Positions 21,012 to 28,278 of a DNA stretch of 64,000 bases are shown here, one piece after another. Location: assembly GCA_002724395.1 (NCBI GenBank), contig PBOR01000052.1, positions 42,938 to 106,937 of the forward strand, written 5' to 3'. Every line of letters begins with the position of its first letter. The first letter of the stretch is position 1. The notes below the pieces were generated by a model. That model was not told the origin of the DNA, made no database searches, and saw nothing but the letters and a program-made list of their open reading frames with translations. Both the position numbers and the translations under genes were made by a program. The DNA comes from Rhodospirillaceae bacterium (GTDB taxonomy: Bacteria; Pseudomonadota; Alphaproteobacteria; UBA8366).

Positions 21012-21521
21012 TCAGTGTAGTGAATACGATTTAAAGTTATCCGCGTGTGTCTGACCAAGGGCAATTTCTGGCAGCTGAAGCGCATGTTTTTTCATGTTGG
21101 TTCCAAGCTGCAATCCAGCTGTTAAAAAATCACCGATTCCATCGTCAACTAATAACCAGCTAGCTAAGGCTCTTGCTAATGCACCATTGTTGTTTTGGCA
21201 GGCGGTTATAAAGCGAACCAAACAGTATTCGTCTGTGTCGAGACAGGGGCAGCAAGGCTTATGGAACCTAATCTTACGATTTCCGTACTTTACTAGCGTT
21301 GAAACAATTTTAGAAATGGAGATGACGATTTTGGGCCCATCCTTGTCACCAAATGAAGCTCTGCATTCACGCAACATACACCGCCAAACATGGTGGCTTT
21401 CATCCCAATGCCCCAGAAGCCATTTTCGCAATGACCGGACGACAAATTTTTCTGCTTCGGTCATTTCACGTAACTCCAATGAGTGAGGGTGTGGAACCTC
21501 CCCAAGATCCGGCATGCTCAT
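21012..21521 (-). CDS. Uncharacterised protein A, paralogue of the divergent gene at 21623
   Basis: I do not recognise this 169-residue family. The protein aligns by eye along most of its length with the divergent neighbour: an RxW-type helix near the N-terminus, a hydrophobic KIVISISKIVSTLV segment, a CCPC motif (CxxC) followed by a DE pair, and an AxxLAxWL block. It has seven or eight cysteines, so metal or redox chemistry is possible but unproven. AAGGGG precedes the ATG at 21521. A Fur-type palindrome lies 23 bp upstream, which with the adjacent bfd, bfr and fur genes suggests iron control. No signal peptide or membrane helix is seen. Confidence 0.7.
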   Translation of the reverse strand: MSMPDLGEVPHPHSLELREMTEAEKFVVRSLRKWLLGHWDESHHVWRCMLRECRASFGDKDGPKIVISISKIVSTLVKYGNRKIRFHKPCCPCLDTDEYCLVRFITACQNNNGALARALASWLLVDDGIGDFLTAGLQLGTNMKKHALQLPEIALGQTHADNFKSYSLH

Positions 21522-21543
21522 AAGTTTCCCCTTAATATTATAT

Positions 21544-21564
21544 TGCGATTAATTATTAGTTGCA
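21544..21564. promoter_or_regulatory. Fur-type 21-bp palindrome, site 1
   Basis: TGCGATTAATTATTAGTTGCA is a near-perfect inverted repeat (17 of 21 positions symmetric). It lies 23 bp upstream of protein A and fits, with sites at 21589 and 24628, a common pattern TGCrATTAAkwATTAkTyGCA. The third copy lies in front of a Fur-family gene, so Fur-type binding is the natural inference. Confidence 0.6.
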
Positions 21565-21588
21565 TATTTAGCAAAGCGTCGCTATAGA

Positions 21589-21609
21589 TGCAATTAAGAA
21601 TTATTCGCA
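21589..21609. promoter_or_regulatory. Fur-type 21-bp palindrome, site 2
   Basis: TGCAATTAAGAATTATTCGCA begins 45 bp from the start of site 1 and ends 13 bp before the ATG of protein B. The same motif class is found upstream of the Fur-family gene. One site per divergent gene suggests that both paralogues are controlled by the same metal-responsive regulator. Confidence 0.6.
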
Positions 21610-21622
21610 TTATGAGTTTATA

Positions 21623-22123
21623 ATGGACTATCATGCATCTTCTTGTTCGGAGGAACGGTTTTCGTCGCTTCTATTTGCGGACAAACTTTTACTCTGGAGC
21701 GTTCGACTTTGGGCCGACGCGTTAAATCGCGGATGTGGCGTCTCTGAATTGTTGCGCGACGCTTATCGGTTGGCTGGTGCCGGCGATGCATATCTAGACC
21801 TTGACGGTTTGATGTCAATCGTGGCGACGAGTGCAAGCACGAGTATCGACGTTCGTTGCACTAAGTGCGCAACGGTAAGTTTGGACGAGCAGGCCTTCAT
21901 AAGAGCCGTCGCTGTTTATCAAGCAGGCTTTCCTTTATTTGATGCGAGCGAAATTTTTGCGCCCTGGCTACCTCCGACAGCGCGACGGCTTATCAAGCCA
22001 AACATCGCAAAATTGGGCCGTAAATTTCAACATGCTGGGCTTCGGCTCAGCTGCGAAGCCGGGTCCGGACCGCTACCTCGTGCCGATGCTGGCGTGTTAG
22101 CGCCGGACCCGGTGACCGCCTGA
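21623..22123 (+). CDS. Uncharacterised protein B, paralogue of the divergent gene at 21012
   Basis: I do not recognise this 166-residue family. It parallels protein A: WSVRLWADAL, a LDLDGLMSIVATSA segment, VRCTKC (CxxC) followed by SLDEQAFIRAV, and a FAPWLPPTARR block. Only the CxxC pair and the DE are clearly shared among polar residues. The ribosome-binding sequence is weak, so the start is less sure than for protein A. A Fur-type palindrome ends 13 bp before the ATG. The peroxiredoxin gene starts 40 bp after its stop and may be cotranscribed, which hints at a link between iron and peroxide defence. Confidence 0.65.
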   Translation: MDYHASSCSEERFSSLLFADKLLLWSVRLWADALNRGCGVSELLRDAYRLAGAGDAYLDLDGLMSIVATSASTSIDVRCTKCATVSLDEQAFIRAVAVYQAGFPLFDASEIFAPWLPPTARRLIKPNIAKLGRKFQHAGLRLSCEAGSGPLPRADAGVLAPDPVTA

Positions 22124-22163
22124 GAAAACCCAATAGTCTTAAATAAGGAAAGGCAAAACGAAT

Positions 22164-22694
22164 ATGCAACACCCTCAACATCTCCAGGTTGGCGACCGGG
22201 TCCCAGATACAGCATTTAAGATTCGCCCTGATGGCGAATGGGCGGAAATATCTGGTGCCGAAATCTTCGGTGGGCGTACAGTCATCTTATTTGCCCTGCC
22301 GGGCGCATTTACCCCGACCTGCACCACCAGTCATTTGCCGGGTTTTGCTAGCGCTATAGATCGGTTTAAAGAGCTCGGTGTAGAAGAGATCTTTTGCCTT
22401 TCCGTTAACGACTGGTTCGTGATGGATGCTTGGCGGGAAAGTCTCGGTATTTCAAAAGAGGTGACATTACTCGCCGATGGAAATGCCGATTTTACAAAAG
22501 GTATGGGATTGCTTGTCGATAAGCGCAACCTCGGGTTTGGCGAGCGATCCTGGCGCTATGCCATGATCGTGCGCGACGGAACAATTGACGCGATTTTTGT
22601 CGAGGATTTCGACGATGAGGGCGATCCCTTTTCGGCCAGTGGTGCGCCACAACTCCTTGAATACCTTGAAAAGGAAAGGGAAGCTGCCGAGTAA
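22164..22694 (+). CDS. Peroxiredoxin (Prx5-type)
   Basis: A thiol peroxidase of the Prx5/AhpE-like group that reduces peroxides through one peroxidatic cysteine. The signature GAFTPTCTTSHLPGF carries that cysteine. The downstream CLSVNDWFVMDAWRES and LLADGNADFTKGMG segments are typical of bacterial Prx5 proteins of 160-180 residues. No C-terminal glutaredoxin domain is attached. It lies 40 bp after protein B, is followed by a strong terminator, and may belong to the same iron-responsive unit. Confidence 0.93.
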   Translation: MQHPQHLQVGDRVPDTAFKIRPDGEWAEISGAEIFGGRTVILFALPGAFTPTCTTSHLPGFASAIDRFKELGVEEIFCLSVNDWFVMDAWRESLGISKEVTLLADGNADFTKGMGLLVDKRNLGFGERSWRYAMIVRDGTIDAIFVEDFDDEGDPFSASGAPQLLEYLEKEREAAE

Positions 22695-22859
22695 CTTATT
22701 ATTTGAGAACATACCTGGCAAACTTAGGAGGCCGCATGCTAGGTCGTGGGCGAGACCGTGAGGAATTTTCTCCATGTCGTTCTTCGCCTCGCCCTCTTAT
22801 TATCATTAGGCTCCCTCCAAACCGGCTTGTCTCCTCCTATTTTTTGAGAAGTCGGTGCG

Positions 22860-22937
22860 GTGACGGCGGGGACCGGTTAAAAGATGTTGATAGTTGCAGT
22901 CTCTCTCTTCATCTAACCGGTCTCCGCCACTTTTTTT
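22860..22937 (+). terminator. Long-stem intrinsic terminator after the peroxiredoxin gene
   Basis: A left arm containing GACCGGTTA and a right arm containing TAACCGGTC are embedded in a longer stem (GTGACGGCGGG with CTCCGCCAC; AGATG with CATCT) with a loop of about 23 nt. A run of seven T follows at 22931-22937. It lies 165 bp past the peroxiredoxin stop. The rest of the 22695-23171 gap holds no recognised gene; a small RNA ending here is possible. Confidence 0.8.
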
Positions 22938-23171
22938 GAAGGAGATGGCCCAGTCTTCTCCTGTTTGGCGGGGCTGTCTTTGCCTATCGAAGAACTTCAC
23001 AGAACTTGAGTGAGCATTGTAATTTTGTCCTAGATGGCGACCACCATTTGCCGAGGTCGATGATGCGTATCATCCCAGTTTGATGTTATGGCAACCTCAT
23101 TCATAAGATTGATTTTGATCGGTTGGCTGGAAAAACAATACGGCGCGGTGTCAAAATTTGCCGAAGAGCCA

Positions 23172-23405
23172 TCAGGCTGCACGATCAACTCTTGTTTGAA
23201 CGAGGCGGCAGTTCTGTATCTTTTGTTGTTGTGGTCTGGCAACTTGTGTCGCTGCGCCAATCGCTTCTGATATCTCGCATTCACACTTACCACAGCATGG
23301 CTCGCGATCATAATGCGCATGCACATCTTCCCAATGGCTAGCGCCAGCGTCAATCGCCTCTTTAACCTCTCTCTCGGTAATGCCATTACAGTTACAAATG
23401 TACAA
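23172..23405 (-). CDS. bfd: Bacterioferritin-associated ferredoxin
   Basis: Bfd is a [2Fe-2S] protein that delivers electrons to bacterioferritin to release stored iron. The four cysteine ligands are visible as YICNCNGITE and REPCCGKCECE. The core covers the first 50 residues; the remaining 25 are a divergent tail, making this slightly longer (77) than usual. It is divergent from bfr with a palindromic operator between them, the expected pairing. Confidence 0.93.
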   Translation of the reverse strand: MYICNCNGITEREVKEAIDAGASHWEDVHAHYDREPCCGKCECEISEAIGAATQVARPQQQKIQNCRLVQTRVDRAA

Positions 23406-23440
23406 GCCCGCTTCCTTACGCAGAGTTCCAAGAAAATTTA

Positions 23441-23463
23441 ATGCGAATGCCTCGCATTCGTAT
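23441..23463. promoter_or_regulatory. Fur/Irr-type operator between bfd and bfr
   Basis: ATGCGAATGCCTCGCATTCGTAT is a 23-bp near-perfect palindrome (10-bp arms with one mismatch, 3-bp centre). It lies 36 bp upstream of bfd and 105 bp upstream of bfr, so it could act on both. The TGCGAAT half-site resembles that in the 24686 region and is typical of iron-responsive Fur-superfamily operators. Confidence 0.6.
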
Positions 23464-23567
23464 GATTTTTGCGGCTAATTGTCAATTGCACCCACTTAAT
23501 CTGTTCCGTGCTAAATTTACGAGTATGTTTTGGTTTTGCTCATCGCTGACGTGACAAGGAGAGATAA

Positions 23568-24050
23568 ATGAAAGGTCATCCGGCTGTTCTGGAACAGCTC
23601 AACTTAATATTGAAGAACGAACTTACTGCGATTAATCAATATTTCTTGCATGCCCGTATGTTGGAGAATTGGGGCTTCAACCGGCTTGGTCAGAAAGTTT
23701 ACGAGGAATCAATAGGTGAGATGAAACATGCAGATGTGTTGGTTGAACGAATTCTTGTCCTTGATGGGCTCCCCAATTTGCAAGATATGGGTAAACTAAG
23801 AATAGGTGAAAATGTGCCGGAAATTTTCACCTGCGACATGGCCTCTGAAACCGATAATCAAGGGTGTTTGAAGGGCGCTATCGCTATTTGTGAAACGGAG
23901 CAGGATTATGTTTCTCGAGAAATTTTAAAAGGCATTTTAGAAGATACCGAAGAGCACATCGATTGGATCGAGGCGCAGGAAACAAGGATAGAACAGGCCG
24001 GGCTGCCAAATTATCTGCAAGAGCATATGTACACGGAGAGTTCTTCATGA
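23568..24050 (+). CDS. bfr: Bacterioferritin
   Basis: A 24-meric haem-containing iron store that oxidises Fe(II) at a di-iron centre. Ligands are all visible: Glu in [12 protein letters not shown], Glu and His in [14 protein letters not shown], Glu in MASETDNQG, and Glu/His in [10 protein letters not shown]. The methionine of GEMKH is the expected haem ligand, so this subunit can bind haem. The protein has 160 residues. AGGAGAG precedes the ATG. It is divergent from bfd and convergent with the Fur-family gene. Confidence 0.97.
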   Translation: MKGHPAVLEQLNLILKNELTAINQYFLHARMLENWGFNRLGQKVYEESIGEMKHADVLVERILVLDGLPNLQDMGKLRIGENVPEIFTCDMASETDNQGCLKGAIAICETEQDYVSREILKGILEDTEEHIDWIEAQETRIEQAGLPNYLQEHMYTESSS

Positions 24051-24061
24051 TCAGTTAAACT

Positions 24062-24084
24062 ATTTAGAGGCCGGCTAAATTTTT
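24062..24084 (+). terminator. Weak hairpin after bfr
   Basis: ATTTAG and CTAAAT form a 6-bp, AT-rich stem followed by TTTT, 12 bp past the bfr stop. It is correctly placed for ending bfr but is thermodynamically weak. Confidence 0.3.
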
Positions 24085-24128
24085 AATTTAGGATTCCCAA
24101 AACATAGATAGTTTTGCATCTGTTGCTT

Positions 24129-24548
24129 TCATTTCTCGTCATGAATAATTGGGACTGCGTAAAGCTCTAATTTATGATCGATTAAACGCAGTCCATGTTC
24201 CCGGGCGATGCGTTTTTGAAGAGCTTCGATTTCTTTGTTGTTAAACTCGATGATTGTTCCATCTTCGATATTCACGAGGTGGTCGTGATGGTCTTTGGTT
24301 GCTTCTTCGAAGCGAGAAAACCCATCCTTGAAATCATGACGGTCCAAGATACCAGTTTCCTCTAATAGTCGAACCGTACGGTAGACTGTTGCAATTGAGA
24401 TGCTGGGATCTAACTTGGCCGCGCGCTTATGGACGTCGGGAACGCTTGGATGGTCTTCAGCATCAGACAGGACGCGCGCAATCACACGACGCTGACTTGT
24501 CATACGCAGTCCTTTATCGCCGCAAAGCCTTTCGATCCTGTTTTCCAT
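24129..24548 (-). CDS. fur: Fur-family metalloregulator (Fur/Mur)
   Basis: This 139-residue protein has the Fur winged helix (LRMTSQRRVIARVL, SIATVYRTVRLLEE) and metal sites (KDHHDHLVNIEDGTIIEF). The alphaproteobacterial ending EIEALQKRIAREHGLRLIDHKLELYAV fits Fur/Mur better than Irr. The C-terminal CxxC zinc pair of E. coli Fur is absent, as usual in this group. The ORF track adds 28 residues; the ATG at 24548 matches the family start. A 21-bp palindrome about 80 bp upstream suggests autoregulation. It stands divergent to an iron-uptake operon and next to bfr. Confidence 0.92.
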   Translation of the reverse strand: MENRIERLCGDKGLRMTSQRRVIARVLSDAEDHPSVPDVHKRAAKLDPSISIATVYRTVRLLEETGILDRHDFKDGFSRFEEATKDHHDHLVNIEDGTIIEFNNKEIEALQKRIAREHGLRLIDHKLELYAVPIIHDEK

Positions 24549-24627
24549 TATTATTGCTACCCTCCGGGATAACTCTATGAGCGGCGAATAATAGCTGTAA
24601 CTAAAGCAATTAAAACTGCGACATTTT

Positions 24628-24648
24628 TGCAATTAATAATTATTTGCA
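24628..24648. promoter_or_regulatory. Fur-type 21-bp palindrome, site 3
   Basis: TGCAATTAATAATTATTTGCA is symmetric at 18 of 21 positions and belongs to the same class as the two sites at 21544 and 21589. It lies 80 bp upstream of the Fur-family gene and about 104 bp upstream of the divergent DUF4856 gene. Confidence 0.65.
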
Positions 24649-24683
24649 ATAAATGTTTTGACTCTATCGCGCCAATTGTTATT

Positions 24684-24722
24684 TTTGCGAATGATAATGA
24701 ATATCAATGATAATGATAATTA
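24684..24722. promoter_or_regulatory. Fur-box array upstream of the DUF4856 gene
   Basis: Repeated GATAAT-type hexamers (GAATGATAATGAATATCA, then AATGATAATGATAATT) lie 30-65 bp before the ATG at 24752. This resembles a classical overlapping Fur box more than the 21-mers. Together with site 3 it makes the divergent fur/DUF4856 region densely operator-like. Repression under iron-replete conditions is the inference. Confidence 0.65.
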
Positions 24723-24751
24723 ATAGCAAAATGTGAGATGAGAAGTTTCCA

Positions 24752-26197
24752 ATGCGAAAGACATATTCTTTGATAGGCGCGGGTGGGTTAATGCTCGCGA
24801 TGGCATCGACTGCTGCACTCGCGGATGGCGATGTATATGGTCCGTTTCCAGTTACCGTAAAAGATTATAGTGGCAAGAAAACCAATTCAGTTGCCTATTC
24901 CGGCCAAATTGCGCGACATGCGCTGCACGATTCACTAAAGAAATTAGCTTCAAAAGGTAACGGCAGTCCAAACGCTGACCTTAAAGCTAAAATGATGTCT
25001 TATTTTAAGGGCAAGGATAAAGGCCGCACGATTATAGCACCCAAGACAAAAGGCCCATATGTGGTCAAACAAACTACTATCGATGGGATCTCAAAGAAAA
25101 AAAATATCGCGGGAAAGACTTATAAAGGTGTTATTAGCGGAATGCCGAGCAATATGACCGGGCCAGAGTTGGTTGCTTTTTGGATCGATAAGGCCTCTTC
25201 AGCTAAAAAAGGTGTCGATTACGCTAATGGGTATGACTACAGCCAGCTCATCTCAAAATTCATAATGGGAGCGATGATGTACAACCAGGCGGTTGACAAT
25301 TATCTCGATGAAAAGTTGAGCGCAACAAAGAAGCCCAATGATAAGCCTTACAAAAAAGGAAAGCATTACACTGGTAAGGAACACTCCTGGGATGAAGGAT
25401 TTGGCTATTTTGGGGCACCCGCACATACTTTGAAACTTACACCGCGCCAGGTTTATGAGATTGCTAAACAAGGTAAAAAATCGAAGCCTAAGAAAAATGC
25501 TCTGAAGTTTGCCGATTACAACAAAGACGGAAAGGTAGACCTCAAATCCGAACACACCTTCGGACCTGCGTATTACGCGGCGGGCTTCGATGCAGGGGCC
25601 TATGGCAAAAGCAATGGCACCAATTATCTGCACACAATTGTAAAGGCCTTTATCGATGGACGAAAGTTGATTACATCGGCCAAGGGTGAGAAGCTATCCG
25701 ACGCCCAGCGTTCGAAGCTGCGCGCATATGCAGCTGTCATTGGCAACAACTGGCAGAAAGTACTAGCCGAAGCGACATACAAGTATGCGGGTTCCGTATA
25801 CAAGTCGATGGCTAAGCTGCAGACGATTATGGAAGCTAAGGGTGATACTAAAAAACAGCTTCGCAAATACATCAAGTATTGGGGTGAGCTTAAAGGTTTC
25901 GCGCTAGCGCTCCAAACTGGTAAGGATAATCTTGGCGAAACCGCAACCCGCCTAAACCGGATGATCGGATACGGACCGCTGATGCTAAATCTGAGCCAAG
26001 TAAAGGATATTGATAGCAAGGGCAACTATGTGCGCGATCAAGGCTCGTCCTGGGGCGAGTACATGTTGCATATGGCAAAACTCCAAAAGCTGCTTGTAGA
26101 TAAGTTCGGCGTTAAGGCCCGCAAGAACACAATCACAGGTGACTTGGCGGACCTTGCTAAGAAGCTTGGCGGCGGAAAATCGGTCGAAAACGACTAA
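24752..26197 (+). CDS. DUF4856 protein, imelysin-like, exported; probable iron-uptake accessory
   Basis: A signal peptide (SLIGAGGLMLAMASTAALA, cleaved near ADG) precedes a 455-residue lysine-rich periplasmic domain. HSWDEGFGYFGAP recalls the conserved metal motif of imelysin-type (peptidase M75) iron proteins, and the layout fits the DUF4856 family as I remember it. DYNKDGKVDLKSE looks like a single EF-hand-type loop. Proteins of this superfamily are produced under iron limitation and probably bind or relay iron. A Fur-box array lies upstream and a strong terminator follows, but the next genes are iron-transport genes on the same strand. The exact role is unknown. Confidence 0.75.
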   Translation: MRKTYSLIGAGGLMLAMASTAALADGDVYGPFPVTVKDYSGKKTNSVAYSGQIARHALHDSLKKLASKGNGSPNADLKAKMMSYFKGKDKGRTIIAPKTKGPYVVKQTTIDGISKKKNIAGKTYKGVISGMPSNMTGPELVAFWIDKASSAKKGVDYANGYDYSQLISKFIMGAMMYNQAVDNYLDEKLSATKKPNDKPYKKGKHYTGKEHSWDEGFGYFGAPAHTLKLTPRQVYEIAKQGKKSKPKKNALKFADYNKDGKVDLKSEHTFGPAYYAAGFDAGAYGKSNGTNYLHTIVKAFIDGRKLITSAKGEKLSDAQRSKLRAYAAVIGNNWQKVLAEATYKYAGSVYKSMAKLQTIMEAKGDTKKQLRKYIKYWGELKGFALALQTGKDNLGETATRLNRMIGYGPLMLNLSQVKDIDSKGNYVRDQGSSWGEYMLHMAKLQKLLVDKFGVKARKNTITGDLADLAKKLGGGKSVEND

Positions 26198-26211
26198 GTT
26201 AATAAAGTATC

Positions 26212-26254
26212 GCGGCGGCTCGAAATTATATTTTGAGCCGTCGCAGTTTTTTTT
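26212..26254 (+). terminator. Intrinsic terminator after the DUF4856 gene
   Basis: GCGGCGGCTC and GAGCCGTCGC form a 10-bp stem with one mismatch and a 13-nt loop, followed by AGTTTTTTTT. It ends 11 bp before the next start, so most transcripts of the DUF4856 gene may stop here and the downstream transporter genes would be expressed at a lower level by read-through. Confidence 0.8.
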
Positions 26255-26265
26255 GGGAAGGCACC

Positions 26266-28278
26266 ATGGGCGGGCTTGTTGAAGAATACTTACTGGAATT
26301 GACCGGTCCTTTGCTAAACCCCCAAAAACGTATTTTTGTTGGCTTCTTGGCAAGTGCCTTTGTTGTTGCCTTTTCAGTCCAGCTTCTTATTTATCGAATG
26401 AACTTCAAGCAGGCCCTAAAGGAACTTTGCGCCGCAAAAATTTGGTGGTCGCAGTCGGCACGAGCCGACTACAAGCTAATGGCTATTAATCAAGCCCTGA
26501 TGATGGGCATAGCACCGTTATTGATATCCAAACTAGTCTTAGCCACAATATTGTTCGAAAGTCTTCATGTTTGGTTCAACGGAAGACCGGCGTTGCTGCC
26601 TGACCTGCCAGGATGGACGATAGCCGCTCTATTTACGGTAAGTGTATTCCTACTTGATGATCTGTCGAAGTACTTTGTTCATCGTGCACTGCATCGCTGG
26701 CCGATGTTTTGGGCATTTCATCGGGTTCATCACTCTGCGGAAAAGTTGACACCCTTCACTGTCTTCCGGACCCATCCAATTGAAGCAATTATCTTTACCC
26801 TTCGAACAAGCATAGTTCAGGCACTCGTCATTGCCGGGTTTTTATTCTTCTTCTCCGAACGAGCTGATCTATTGACTGTTCTTGGCGCAAATATCTTCTT
26901 GTTCGTATTCAATGCGGTTGGCTCAAATCTGCGTCACTCGCATGTTTGGATAAGCTATGGTGCGTTCGTTGAACGGTTCCTAATCTCTCCAGCCCAACAT
27001 CAAATCCATCATTCTATAGATCCACGTCACCACGATCGCAATTTTGGCGTTGTTCTTGCTGTTTGGGATTGGATATTCGGCACCTTAGTGTTGGCTGGTG
27101 CCAAACAAAATTTGCGCTTCGGCATTTTGGGGACCGTTCGGCACGATTTGGCGGCTCTCTATATTTTGCCTTTCTCGGCATCGGTGCGATCGCTCGGGTT
27201 TAATTTACGAAAGGAATTCTTGAAAATGGTCCGATTTGTCAACCTCCGTCTCAGGCGCCCGACCATGATTGGCATCTTCTTCCTAATGGCGCTTATAACT
27301 GGCAGCCCATTTATAACTAGTGCCGCTTCCAGTGCTGATTTGAACATCTATTCCCATCGCCAGCCTTTTCTGATCAAGCCGTTCCTAGATGCTTATCAGA
27401 AGGAAACTGGCACTAATATAAATATTGTTTACGCCTCCAAAGGTCTGGCGCAACGTCTACAAGCAGAAGGCGCGCGCAGTCCTGCCGATGTCATCCTTAC
27501 AGTCGATATCGCTCGGCTCTATGTGTATGCCGACAAGAAATTGCTCCAGCCGGCGGAATCCCCGATTTTGGCAGCGAATATTCCTGCGCATATGCGCGAC
27601 CCGGGAGATCGTTGGTTCGCATTTTCCAAGCGTGCTCGTATAATCGCGGTCTCAAAAAGGGCCAAGGATGTCTCCCAAATAAAACGTTATGAAGACCTGG
27701 CTAATCCTAGATGGAGGGGTCGCATTTGCTCTCGCCCTGGCAGTCACGTTTATAATCGTGCGCTGATCGCTTCCGTAATCTATACCTCTGGTAAAGCTAA
27801 AGCAGAACAATGGGCGAAAGGTGTTGTCGCTAATTTGGCGCGGCGACCGCAAGGCAACGATCGGGCACAGGTCAAGGCCATTTACGAGGGCGTCTGCGAT
27901 ATAGCTATCATCAACAACTACTATTTCGGGAAGCTTAAGTATTCTGACAAGCCGGACCAACAAAAATGGGCTAGCTCAGTAAATTTGATTTTCCCCAATC
28001 AGGGTGATCGAGGTTCACATGTAAACATCTCCGGCGGCGGTATCGCCAAACACTCACCGAACAAGGCCGAAGCCACCCGTTTCTTGGAGTTCTTGACTTC
28101 TGAAAAGGCGCAGCGATTATACGGATCAATCAATTTTGAATACCCGGTAAATGCTGCGGTAGCGCCACCAAAGGAATTAGAGTCCTGGGGAAAGTTCAGC
28201 GAACACAAAATGCCGATCATCCGGATTGCGGAACTGGCGCCGGAGGCCCAGAAAATAATCGATCGGGTTGGTTGGTAG
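26266..28278 (+). CDS. Fusion: sterol-desaturase/fatty-acid-hydroxylase-like membrane domain + ferric-iron binding protein
   Basis: One uninterrupted frame (about 670 residues from the ATG at 26266 behind GGGAAGG) encodes two full-size modules. Residues 1-320 are a membrane protein with the histidine boxes HRALH, HRVHH and HQIHH of the sterol desaturase/fatty acid hydroxylase superfamily. A second hydrophobic segment (GIFFLMALITGSPFITSAAS) resembling a signal peptide follows. Then comes a 340-residue periplasmic iron-binding protein of the FbpA/FutA type (SADLNIYSHRQPF; the tyrosine pair in INNYYFGKL). An internal ATG at 27226 with AAGGA ten bases upstream could start the binding protein separately. 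The permease gene overlaps the stop. See findings. Confidence 0.85.
   Translation: MGGLVEEYLLELTGPLLNPQKRIFVGFLASAFVVAFSVQLLIYRMNFKQALKELCAAKIWWSQSARADYKLMAINQALMMGIAPLLISKLVLATILFESLHVWFNGRPALLPDLPGWTIAALFTVSVFLLDDLSKYFVHRALHRWPMFWAFHRVHHSAEKLTPFTVFRTHPIEAIIFTLRTSIVQALVIAGFLFFFSERADLLTVLGANIFLFVFNAVGSNLRHSHVWISYGAFVERFLISPAQHQIHHSIDPRHHDRNFGVVLAVWDWIFGTLVLAGAKQNLRFGILGTVRHDLAALYILPFSASVRSLGFNLRKEFLKMVRFVNLRLRRPTMIGIFFLMALITGSPFITSAASSADLNIYSHRQPFLIKPFLDAYQKETGTNINIVYASKGLAQRLQAEGARSPADVILTVDIARLYVYADKKLLQPAESPILAANIPAHMRDPGDRWFAFSKRARIIAVSKRAKDVSQIKRYEDLANPRWRGRICSRPGSHVYNRALIASVIYTSGKAKAEQWAKGVVANLARRPQGNDRAQVKAIYEGVCDIAIINNYYFGKLKYSDKPDQQKWASSVNLIFPNQGDRGSHVNISGGGIAKHSPNKAEATRFLEFLTSEKAQRLYGSINFEYPVNAAVAPPKELESWGKFSEHKMPIIRIAELAPEAQKIIDRVGW

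Noticed and set aside
20696-21085. Minus-strand ORFs across the tRNA-Ser gene
   Set aside because: They run antisense through a well-formed tRNA and have no family resemblance.
23030-23431. Overlapping ORFs on both strands at bfd (133, 60 and 72 residues)
   Set aside because: Only the 77-residue frame carries the Bfd cysteine motif; the others are shadows.
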